Assembly: GCF_001638985.1 (NCBI RefSeq)
Contig: NW_017265162.1
Coordinates: forward strand, 1 to 64,000
Direction of reading: 5' to 3'
Length of the DNA stretch: 64,000 nucleotides
DNA from: Phycomyces blakesleeanus NRRL 1555(-)
Lineage: Eukaryota > Mucoromycota > Mucoromycetes > Mucorales > Phycomycetaceae
Shown: piece by piece, positions 44,408 through 54,956 of the stretch
Layout: the number at the start of each line of letters is the position of its first letter
Position numbering within the stretch: the first letter of the stretch is position 1
Position numbers and translations under genes: made by a program
Notes under the pieces: generated by a model
What the model was told of the DNA's origin: nothing
The model's input: only the letters and a program-made list of their open reading frames with translations
The model's database searches: none

Positions 44408-47228
44408 ATGTTGTATCTTGCACTAATTTCCCTATCTATATGGGCGGTATCTTTGTGTGAAGCATCCTCAAAGGTGATAGGGTAAGAGCTGTCTAAATAC
44501 CTTCCAATGCACTACAAACTAAAAGCCCTCTCTTATTTTTTTCTAGATACCTGCCAAACTGGCTCTATGCCAATTACCCTGTCGAGAAGATTCCCTACGA
44601 AAAGTACACACATCTCAACTATGGTAACTAGGGCTGCAATACAATCCAACCAAGATTTTATTTTCTTCTTTTTCCTTGTTGATAATTGATTTGCTCTCAA
44701 TATTCTCTAGCCTTTGCTGTAGAGAACTCACCAAATTTTCTCCCTGCCTTTACGGATGATTGGGCAATCGAATCTGCACTTCCAAAGATCATTCAACTGG
44801 CTCACAAAGCAAACACAAAGGTTTTGTTATCAGTAGGAGGCTGGACTGGATCACAGATGTTCAGTCCAATGGTCACAACACACGAAGGAAGAAAGAAGTT
44901 TATCGACTGGAACCTGGACTTTATTAAAAAATACAATACTGACGGTGTTGACATTGGTAATAACTAAACCAAAAAAGAATCATGTCATGACATGTCATTT
45001 ATTGCCATGCCATATAGTACCCCCCCCCCCCCTTTTTTTTTTTTAAAAAAAAAAAAGACTTACTCCAAACAATTGACATTTAGATTGGGAATACCCGGCA
45101 AAAGGAGCAGCAGCCTGTAATAAATTCACTCCTGGTGACTCTCAGCATCTACTGTCCTTACTCAAAGAGCTTCGTGCTGCTCTTGACCAGAAATTTCCAA
45201 AGGAGAGAAAGCTCATATCCATGGCTGTCCACGTCGAACCGTTTGTTGGCAAAAATGGGCCCATGAAGAATGTGTCTGCATTTGTGCCTTATTTCGACCA
45301 TATAAATATTATGACTTATGGTATGTGTTTATAGGTCTTTAATTATCGTCCGGTTAACTAACATGCATATATGTGTGTATATGGACCTGTAGATATCAAT
45401 GGTGCGTGGGCCTCTGTTACAGGTCCCAATGCACCTTTTAAAGCAGAGCCTGGGAGACCCGAAGTATACTCATACACAAGTGGTAAAGTCTTGACAAACG
45501 AATCGTTGGTTTGGATCTCCAAGTCAATCGTATTGATAATAGAACCATTTTTATTATTTATTTAGCTATCCAGGCCTGGAAGAATGCTGGTGTCCCTGCA
45601 GAAAAGATTACTGCCGGATTAGCCTTCTATGGACGATCCATTAAAGCAAAGGTCGATATGAGCTTGCACAAGTCACAATATCAGCCATCTGAAGTTGGTG
45701 CACCAAAAGGTGACTCTGATGATGCATGGTGGAGCGACCCTTACTGTCCCAAGGATGGTGCAGGTGTATCCGGTAAGTTTTTTGGTCTGACACTTCAAAA
45801 TTTGTATCAGTCGGTGGTTCTTAATATATATATGTATATATATATGTATATATTTAAAAAGGAATTTGGAAGTGGTCAAATATTCGGTCCGAAGGTCTCT
45901 TGAAGAGCGACCTTGTATCTACTGGCAAAGGATGGACTCGCTACTGGGATAATGTATCCCAGACACCCTGGCTATTCAACCCATCTACAAAAATCTATAT
46001 ATCCTATGATGATCCACGTTCACTTGGAGTCAAAGTACAACACGCTGTTTGTGAAGGTTTGGGAGGAGTAATGATCTGGTAAGATCAAATTGCAGTAGGA
46101 TTCTTTTTAAGACAAAAAAGAAAGGCGTGTTGCTCTAACTGGTGGACTAACGGCTTTGTGTGTGTATATGTTTGGGATTCTAGGGATATTCACCAGGACA
46201 ACGGCGAACTTATCCGTGCAGTTGAAAAGATTCATACCTTGAAACCGAACAACTGTCCATCCAAAAATAGAGCGCCTCGTCCTCAGGAGGTTTCCGACTA
46301 CGACCCTTTAGCTGAATATGATATCGATGCGCTTGATCCAAGTTATGAAAGTGAGGTTGCCGATCTTGCTTCAGTTTCTGGAGATGAGAATCCTATGTCT
46401 GACCAATCTTCTGGAGATAAGGATTCCAATGATCACTCTGTGGATCACAAACCAGCTTTTGATAGTAACATAGTATATATTGATCCAAATTTTGACGACA
46501 ACCTTGTTGACCGTGATCCAAGCTTTGATGACAACATTGTCGATCTTGATCCAAGTTTTGAGGACGATATCTTCTATGATCCGATTCCTGAACCCTCTTC
46601 TATAAGCAACAGTGGGAAGAATTCGGTCCCTTCGGATGATGCATTTTCTGGAGCCGATGATTCTTTTACCGATATACCTTATTCTGATGCATTTGACGAT
46701 TTCTTTTCAGACGATCCATACCCTGGCGAAAATGATGACAACTTTCTTGCGGACGATCCATCTCAGAGAGACAATGAGTCTGGTCCATTCCCTTCAGATG
46801 CAGACACTGGGGCAGATTCTCCTTCAGACTTTTCGTCTGTAAGCGATTCTGGAGATATTGCACTTGGTGAGAGCTGTCCAAGTGATGGTGTCAACAAATG
46901 CGTGGACCCTGAAAAATCTCCAAAATGGGCCACTTGCAACTTTAATAAATGGATCATCCGTGAATGTGCTTCTGGGTTGGTGTGTCATGAACAAATGGGT
47001 AAGAGCTAGAAATGCTTAGGTGTTTCGCTTTAATGTACTGCTCTCTCACAACATATATTTCTCTCTGTAGAAACGATCTACTGTGGTCCCTCTGATTCCA
47101 ACATTGATATGGCAAGCATGGACTTTGTAAACAAAATACCCTTATTCGGTATTGATGCTGAGAGCGATGCCAATATTCATCACTTTGTGGTTGCTTCTGC
47201 CGATACATTGGTCACCAAGGGTTTGTAA
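44408..47228 (+). CDS. Secreted GH18 chitinase with Asp-rich linker and chitin-binding tail
   Basis: Nine phased exons (44408-44481, 44547-44623, 44711-44956, 45084-45320, 45393-45482, 45566-45772, 45862-46078, 46184-46998, 47071-47228) encode 706 residues. A signal peptide (MLYLALISLSIWAVSLCEA) is followed by the GH18 barrel. It has GYLPNW, VLLSVGGWTGS, the catalytic DGVDIDWEYP (D-x-x-D-x-D-x-E complete), MTYDINGAW, GLAFYGRS and GGVMIWDI. A roughly 220-residue Asp/Ser-rich linker follows, with a repeated unit D(P/S)xFDDN(I/L)VD. The tail (CPSDGVNKCVDPEKSPKWATC, CASGLVCHE, YCGPSD) resembles CBM19-type chitin-binding modules. It probably cleaves chitin in the cell wall during growth or separation. 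The Asp-rich linker is unusual for the family. Confidence 0.93.
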
Positions 47229-47694
47229 ATCCTGACTTAAAGCAGGTCTTAATGATAAAGAGTTATATCTTTATCGTTGAATATAATATCTATCTTTATA
47301 TATTATTTTTTAATTCATTCCATATTTTGAACGTTCATTTTCTTTAAAGAAAAAAAAAACTTGAACAATTTTACTTTCCATAGAGTAAATTGTATTTTGT
47401 TTTGTGAAATCAAGAGCTAATAAGTAAATAAATAAATTTATCCCCAAATTACACCTTTTTTTTTTGACCCAAGCAAATTGAACTTAATTGGCTTTATCTA
47501 TAGAGTTGATTTAGATTCCAAACTTTTCTTAATTCTTTCATTGGTTAACAATCTAGCCAGTAAACTTGTTTCAAATAAAATATAAGACAGTCCAGCAAAT
47601 AGCTATCTGTATTAATATTATTATTTTTCAAAAAAAAATATATATAATATATACGGACGTGTTGTTCAAATTACAAAAAAAAATGGTACATATA
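47229..47694. other. Convergent 3' intergenic region
   Basis: AT-rich, with A runs near 47350 and 47625-47640. The chitinase and the SNF2-like gene end towards each other. Nothing else is recognised. Confidence 0.45.
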
Positions 47695-50660
47695 TTATGC
47701 TCGCGACTTTCGTTTACTTTTCTTTGTGGTCTTCTTTGTGGTTTTTTTAAGCTGCTTTGCCATAATTTCGCCGTATGTTGGTCCAGGCTCAAATGTGATC
47801 TCATCTTCGTCTTCACTTGAATCACTTGAGTCTCTTGTCAAAAGGATTCTTTCAGGAGTAGCTGGGCGGTCAGAGTTATCTGTTGAGTTTTCATCGATCT
47901 CTTGTGGATCCTCTAGGCCATTCCTGATCTCTGTATCCTCCACCGCTTTAACTCCACTTTCGTATATCATTACGGAATTCTGTATATTTTCCCACACTCT
48001 TTCATCTAAAATTTGGTATTTAAAGCACACGTTCTTTAGAGCATGTATTTATCAGAATCATTCCCTCTAATTACCTATAGTATCAACACCGATGAAGTAT
48101 TTGGTTTGAAAGGATACGCAGGATTGATTTCCCTGTAATATTAACACCATTTTTATTTTTTAGTTTATTTTTGTCAAACACAATAGCTCACTTTTATACT
48201 TACATACGCCAGGTCTTCCGCCTTGATTAATTCAGATGGGTTATTTGAAATCTCAGCAAAAATAGCTTATTGAAACAAAATAAAACAAAAGAAAACAAAG
48301 ATATTAAGATAAAAGAAAAAGGAGGAGTTCATTCTACAATGTAATACTTCACTTACCTATATTGACACCTTCAAACTTTAGGTTAGGGTCAGCAGCATGA
48401 ATATTCCATAATATAGTATTCACCATCTTTTTCCGTTTATTTGCATTGAAGCCGTCGCATTTTGTTTGCTTGATACTGAATTCTGTATCTTTGTCGACAC
48501 GGCCGTATGTGATCTACATACACAATATTTGAGCAGGTTTAGACTAAAGGATCCTAAGCTATGTTATTAGTCCGGATCAAATACAGTATGCATTTACTTT
48601 TTTTTCTTTCAGCTTTTCTTGAATGGAATCCAAAACTTCATTATTGTAAGCAAATACAATAATACTGGGAGGGTCATTATTTGCTAACACATCGTCTATG
48701 TAAGATATTATTGGCTCGACTTTAGCTTTTCCACACTCAAGCTAAGCAAATAAATAAATGTATAGTATTGGTTATTTTATCAGATAAAAGAAAAAGAAGA
48801 GCACAGCCTGAGGGGAGAGGGTTTATATATATATATATATTCTTTACCATCTCTGGGTCAACAATGTTATCTTGATCTTCTGGGGCTTCATTTCCTTCTG
48901 CTTTTTTCATAGCCTTTTTGGTTTTTTTCAGCTGTATCCTGCTCTTATACGGTATTTCGGTATATATTATCTGTCTCGCTCGTTCAGGTAATTCATAATC
49001 AATAAACTCTCTTTCTCGTCTTATTAAAACAGTTTTAATCATCAAGTGTCTTAGTTCTGCTCCATTCGAAGTGCCTACATTGAAACATGTTCATTATATC
49101 AGTTCATTTATCAGTGAGCCTATCGTAAGATCTTTTACCAGAATAGTCCCAACCAAACACATGATGTGTAGGTTTACAGTATCGTTGGCTAAATCTTATG
49201 AAATCTGGAAATTTAACACTCTGAAGAGCATGAAGTTGCGTTTGAATATCCACAGGGCGGGCATCCTCAGGAGTATTTGATATCATTATGAGGTGTTTTG
49301 TTCGATGAAATACCCTTGTTAGTGCTCTTGGACGGTTGCTCTAAAGAAGTATTGTTATTCTTATTATTATAAGTATATTACTGTGATGTATTGCCTACTA
49401 TTATTATTTTTTGAAAACTTGCCATTCGATTTTTTAGCTGGCTACTCTCATCACATAAAATTATTTGGAAATCCATGTCTTCAATCTCTTTGGCATATCT
49501 TGCTGCAATATCGTAGTTCATGATATAAAACTTTACAGCATTAATTGAATCTTGGTTTGATCCTGATTCTGACTCTGACTCTGAATCCGAGACTTGGGGT
49601 ATATCCTTTTTAAATCTAGTGGGTAATTCTAGATTCGCGTTTCGCTTTTTAGGGATATGAAGACCAGCATCGGCTGGTTTGGATCTCTTGCGCAAATTTC
49701 CTTTGCCGAGAACATCAGATGATCGAAGAGTAACATGAACTTCTTCCTCTTTCAGCTCTAGCCATCTCAAAATTTCGTCCTTCCAAGTAAGGCAAAGTGA
49801 GGCTGGGCAAATAACAAGCGCGGGCCACTTATCCTCATAAGCCAAGGCCAATGCAAGACCCTGAACTGTCTTGCCTGACCCTCTGTCATCTCCAAAAAGA
49901 ACTCTGCCTTTCATCACCACACCCGTTCTTACGCCTTGTTTCTGATAATCTCTGAGTAGGTTCCAAAGCGAAGAATTTTTAACTCGGCTTACTCTTGTAT
50001 CAAATTCTCTGTCATTTTGATCTATCATACTCTTTTCACTCATTTTATCTTTCATATGTGCCACAATTCCGGGCAGAAGAGGTTGTACTTTAAGATTCAA
50101 ATTTGGTGTTTCGGTAGGCATGCGTTGGATAGCGTTCTCGTAGGATGTTACGGTAGCTGGGATGATCCAACGCTCGTTCTCGTCGTCCCATTCCCCATCT
50201 GGAATACTCCGGAGAACAGGTAATAGCGTATCATTGTGTGTTGTTTTGATACAAATCTGATCCTCTGACAGCAAGCTGAATTCGACTATTGTTTTCATCG
50301 GTGACTCCCTGAGCGAAGGTCCCTTTTCTCGCTGTACTTCCATATGCTGAAGAGCCCATTTGTTTGAGTGTATGTTTCTTGAGGCTGCAGCAATAGCATA
50401 GGCTTTTGCAGGATGTGTCGTATATGGACTGGCAGACGTATCCCACTTGAAGTAACTGCACATAGATCTCGAACACTGAAATAACATATAGATATTATTT
50501 AGTAATAATAATAATAAAGCAGTAAATAAAATATATATACTTGTATAAAAAGAGGGGGTTTATCTACCTTCCAAAACCAACGCCCTTGGTTAGGTCCTGG
50601 CTTAAGTGATTCGATGCTTAATGCTGGTACTCCACATGTGCATCTTGGTTGATTTGACAT
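47695..50660 (-). CDS. GRF zinc finger-HARP-SNF2 protein, SMARCAL1-like, motor motifs degenerate
   Basis: ATG 50660 opens MSNQPRCTCGVPALSIESLK, a GRF-type zinc finger (C-x-C...C-x4-C, completed by FWKCSRSMCSYFKWD over an intron). A HARP-like segment follows (KTIVEFSLLSEDQI...IPDGEWDDENERWIIP). The SNF2 half has LLRDYQKQGVRTGV, FGDDRGSGKTVQ (Walker A intact), VICPASLCLTWKDEI and CDESSQLKN where SMARCAL1 has DESH. Next are ISNTPEDARP (normally LSGTP) and FGWDYSG. The second half is shorter and divergent: FAEISNNPSELIKAEDLAY|GNQSC replaces the AED-x2-HRIGQ of active relatives. The C terminus is acidic then Lys-rich (TKKTTKKSKRKSRA), likely a nuclear signal. SMARCAL1 anneals strands at stalled forks; this copy may be a scaffold or a fast-evolving ATPase. 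Confidence 0.8.
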
Positions 50661-50856
50661 TAAATTAAAGTAAGAAGGTGAAAGAGTGTAAGACAGATTT
50701 GCTTTTGCTGACTTGCTGGGTTCCTTATTTTAAAAAATGATGATAGATAATTTAAACAAGTCACTTCTTCCCTTCTCTCGCATTCTGCTTTAAAAAAAAT
50801 GATCCCCTTTGGCTCTCTGTCTTTCTGTCTGTTTCTCTCTCCCTTTTTTTTGCAGT
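50661..50856. promoter_or_regulatory. Bidirectional promoter, SNF2-like / RRM protein
   Basis: 196 bp between two divergent ATGs. It contains a TTTCTGTCTGTTTCTCTCTCCC pyrimidine tract (split here for length) just upstream of the RRM start, typical of fungal core promoters. No TATA box is obvious. The CAG immediately before ATG 50857 could also be a splice acceptor for a 5' UTR intron. Confidence 0.5.
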
Positions 50857-52208
50857 ATGTCATATTCCTACGTGCAACCAGCCTACAACCTATTAGAAGC
50901 ACAGCATGGAAGAACCCTCTGGTGAGCAGGCAATGGTTGATTTGTCAACACGCTGACGATCCCTCAGGATGGGTGAACTGGATTCATGGATGGATGAAAA
51001 TTACGTGTCTCAATTGTGGTGGAGTCTTGGAGAACAAGTTACATGTCGTATGGGTGTAGACAAATTTGGAGCCAGCTATGCTTTTGTTGATTTCAGTTCA
51101 CCTGAGGCGGCGAGTAACGTTTTGATGAGCTACAATGGCTCACTTATTCCAAATACCCAAAAACAATTCAAGCTGAATTGGTCTAATGGTGGTGGATCAA
51201 GGTATGCTCTACACAAAGTCATTTGGAAATTCGATGACCTAACTCGTGGATCTAGCAGTAGTGGACATATTGACGGACCAGAATTCAGTATTTTTTGTGG
51301 AGATCTCGGTAATGATGTAGATGACCAGGCATTGCTGGTAACGTATTTTTTTTTGGAAGCTTCTTCTTAGTACTTTACCCTAACCCACTTTGTCTAAGGC
51401 TGCGTTCCAAACCAGATATGCTTCGTGCAAATCCGCAAAAGTGATGACAGATATAGCAACGGGCTACAGCAAAGGATTTGGCTTTGTCCGCTTTTATGAT
51501 GAAGCAGATCAATTGAAAGCTTTGGAAGAAATGCAGGGCGCATATGTAGTCTCGCGACCATTACGGGTTTCCATTGCAACTCCTCGTAACCGTCCGACAG
51601 TTTTGGGTGCAGCATCAACACAAACTGAAAGCTACCACCAAGATACGATAAGCACTACGGTATTTGTTGGCGGACTAAATACCCCGATTAGTGAAGAAGA
51701 GCTACATGCATGTTTTATGCCGTTTGGGGAGATTTCGTATGTCAAAATTCCTCCAAACAAAGGATGTGGGTTTGTTCAGTTTTCTCAACGGGAGTCAGCA
51801 GAAGCAGCCATAAATGATCTCAATGGATCTGTACTTGCGGGATCTAAGTTGCGACTTTCTTTTGGTCGTTCCCAACTTGACAGGCAGTTTGGATTTAGGT
51901 ATGTTTATATGAATAAGTGGTTGTGTGGAAGTATTAAACAAAGCTTATGCTCACCCTGCTTTTGTATTGTTCTTATATATATATAATTTCCTTTTTTTTC
52001 TGTGAATAAAAAAAGGCCGCCTACTGCACCTTATTCGGGCTATCCTACTCAGTTTTCGTTTTTTTCTGGAGGATACCCACATACCGTTTCTCAACCTGAA
52101 CTTATTGATCCGCGTGAATCTTTCAGTATAGAACATCAAAACAGACTGTATCTTAAGCAGCAGGAGGAAACGTACGAGAGATGGGATAAAGAAATTAATA
52201 CAATCTAG
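50857..52208 (+). CDS. Nam8/TIA1-like protein with three RRMs
   Basis: Exons 50857-50921, 50968-51337, 51399-51898 and 52016-52208 give 375 residues. RRM1 begins LWMGELDSWMDENY and has YAFVDFSSPE. RRM2 begins FSIFCGDLGNDV and has KGFGFVRFYDEADQ. RRM3 begins TTVFVGGLNTPISEEE and has CGFVQFSQRESA. The order and the phrases PNTQKQFKLNWSNGGG and RVSIATPRNRP match the fungal Nam8/Ngr1 group, relatives of TIA-1. Nam8 is a U1 snRNP protein that promotes use of weak 5' splice sites. The tail (RPPTAPYSGYPTQFSFFSGG) is short and low-complexity. RRM2 has Cys in IFCGDL where Val is usual. The choice between a nuclear splicing role and an Ngr1-like mRNA-decay role is open. Confidence 0.88.
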
Positions 52209-52623
52209 AATAGACGTCTGTATTAAATTTAAGGTTCAAACACGAATATTCTATCAAAATAAAAATAAAATAAAATGAATAACTATTATTCGATTGGAAT
52301 ACCCCATATATATATGCGTGTGTGTGTGTGTGTGTGCTAATTCACTCTCTGAAACCCCCCATTTTGTTTTATAGATATAATATTTGATGATTTTAGAAAG
52401 AAAGAAAAATACTATTCTAGAAATAAATAAATTTTGTAGCATATTAGCAAAATTTTAACCTCTTGTGTATATATTTCGTTTAAGAACGCAGATAAAATGT
52501 ATGGAGCAAAAAGAAAATTCGAGTTAATGGCAAACAGTTTGGGAGGTTTTTTTTTTACATTAGATACAGCTTAACCATATTTATAATACACTTTATATAT
52601 AACATGTAATGAGTATGCTTTTA
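52209..52623. other. Intergenic, AT-rich
   Basis: Contains a (GT)n tract at 52318-52336 and AT-rich sequence. No gene is recognised between the RRM gene stop and the MITE. Confidence 0.45.
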
Positions 52624-52910
52624 GAGCATCCACAGCGGTCTGTGTAAATTTAACAAGAATGTTAATTTAGCTAGAAAATTTAGATCTTTTCATCCCCAGC
52701 GGTTTGCTTAACTAAAAGTTTTAACTGGTTATTTCTCAATAATAATTACCGGCTTTTTAAATTTAACAATTCACAAAAACATCCAGGGCTTTTTTACATA
52801 CACTGCTAATTTTACCCAGACCGCTGTGGATGGTCTAAATTATCTCTTTTAAATGCGGCTTTTTTTATTTTACGCAATTATTTTAGTTACACATACCACT
52901 GTGGATGCTC
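52624..52910. mobile_element. Harbinger-like MITE, 287 bp, TTA target duplication
   Basis: The left end reads GAGCATCCACAGCGGTCTGT. The reverse complement of the right end reads GAGCATCCACAGTGGTATGT. Both ends are flanked by TTA (52621-52623 and 52911-52913), the 3-bp duplication typical of PIF/Harbinger elements. Internal sub-repeats echo the same motif (CCCCAGCGGTTTGC near 52696; ACCGCTGTGGATGG near 52820, inverted). This suggests a nested or foldback structure. There is no coding capacity. Confidence 0.8.
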
Positions 52911-52913
52911 TTA

Positions 52914-53735
52914 CCAATAACAATGCTGAACTCGCCCTAAAAGACACTGAGCTAGCTAATAAGAAGGCTGAACTCGCCAAAAAAAAAAACAGAGTACCAA
53001 GATCTATTCTCACAGCTTCATAATAATGTAAAACATATCTGGGAAACTGATGATGATCTTTCTACTATGCAACACCAACTAAACAATATCCAGTCCGAAA
53101 TATCAACAATGACTATGAATTTCAAGAAATATTTGAGTACAGGTAACAAAAAGGTTACAAAATTCTTGTTTATGTATTGAGAATCTGGGGCTATTGGATT
53201 GAAATATTTTACAAGAGAGGAAAATGAAACTCATATCTTTGAATACGGTGTTATCAGCTTGCTTGTGGAGAAGATTATCACTGACACGCTTATTCATTGG
53301 ATTTATGACAAGCCCATCTACTTTGAATTACCTGTTAAATTACCTTATGCCGGTCTTTCTAAGTGGCAACTGTTTACTACAACCAAAGATTGGTCCCTAC
53401 TTCTGCGGGAGCAGTTCTGTTTTCTCGCAGTAAGACCTGAAATTGTCGAACGTCTCAGGTATAATCGAGAGAGACTTGTAAACGAATTGAAAGCACTCTA
53501 TCCGAGATCTTCATTGGCGCTAACTCTTACTTAGAAAAGAAGCTTATTACCATTGTCGAAATAGCCGCCCAAGTTAGTCTGGCTATGCCTGTCAAGCGCA
53601 AGAAGTTGGTCAAGGTAAATGACAAGGCACAAGGTGATATGAGATTTCAATACTTTTGTGTTAAAAGATCAAATAACCGAATGTACGTTAATGGAAGCAA
53701 AGGTCATCTGTAGGGATATTCCTTAGATAACAGAC
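52914..53735 (+). pseudogene. Decayed paralogue of the downstream coiled-coil gene
   Basis: Fragments align in order to the gene at 54957-56864. NNNAELALKDTELANKK is coiled-coil. DDDLSTMQHQLNNIQSEIS corresponds to EDDLFTIHAKLNIVQTKIS. The open block at 53199-53534 (FEYGVISLLVEKIITDTLI, PIYFELPVKLPYAGLSKWQ, REQFCFLAVRPEIVERL) corresponds to FDYGIISLLVESFITEYLI and following. A stop near 53178, frame changes near 53010 and after 53535, and the lack of a 5' exon make it non-functional. The MITE abuts its broken 5' end. Confidence 0.85.
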
Positions 53736-54956
53736 CCTCCCTTTTATTGGTAATAATATAACCTGGAATTTTTAGTAATTTAAAAGCTACAACATTACAA
53801 TATATATAATATTGCTTTTGTTTTAACCAGAGGAACATCATTTTCATTGACTTATATGCCATACAAGTTACAGACGAAGGATTTATTCTGATTTATAAAA
53901 ATGTATTCTATTTAAAACAAAGCCTATGTACTATAATTATCTGAGAAAATAAACCTTAATTGTAAAACACAATGGTGCATGTAAGTTTCATGCTTTTCAA
54001 ACGAATGTACAATAAAGTAGTATGTAGATCTATATACTTTAGATGCTATTAGGAGCTTCAATTAAGCTAATAACTAAAATATATCTACAGATTTGTGAAC
54101 ATACTATCATATTAATATCTTAGTATCGACATTATTAAAAACATATTCAATTTGACAAGAGTATGGGTCTTAATAAAAGAAGTCCAGTAAGATACATAGT
54201 AAGGTGGTCCGTATGACAAAAACCACCAACCTTAGGCTATAACATACACAAGTAACTGAGTTTCGAACCTTAAAAAAAACACGCACACACACATACACAT
54301 ACACATATACTTACCTTTTTACCACTTTGCTTAAAGAGGCTTTAATATAAAGAAAAAGCCTTTCGGTTAATTATATAGTAATGGTATATATATATATATA
54401 AAGGTGTATTGTCGACACGTTTTAAAATCTATTATGAATAAAAGTACATATTTGTTCTTTTTACTTCAATGATGAAAAGAGTTGTCAAAGTAAGGTTTGT
54501 TTTAGATACAATACAGCTTAATAGGAAATTTATACTTGTATTAAGACAATCCAAAAATGATAAGTTGCTTCAAGTAAAATGAAGATAGATAAAAAAAAAG
54601 AGCTAAAGCCATATGCCTTTTTATGCTGGCAAAAGCGAAACTCTATTATTAAAAATATTGGCAATGATTGTCTCTATGTTTGATATTGATTTTTATGAGT
54701 AGATTTAAATTATCATATTCATTACTAATTATTTCATTCTTTTTTAAAACATGCTTCAAAGTACATATTGCTTTTCCTCGATTGATTTACATCATTTCTT
54801 TAGAGACTAACTTGGAAGACTGTGTGTACAACACACCAAGGCTTTGAAGTTTGTGATACTGTTTCATGTGAGCATGTCAATAAAATACCGTATTTTTCTC
54901 CCACTCTTTCTATCCTTTTTACTTTCATAAAACAAACAAGAAAATTCATATCGAAT
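53736..54956. other. AT-rich intergenic region
   Basis: Contains ACACACACATACACATACAC near 54280-54305 and (TA)n near 54388-54400. No gene was seen. It should include the promoter of the coiled-coil gene; a weak pyrimidine tract precedes ATG 54957. Confidence 0.4.
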
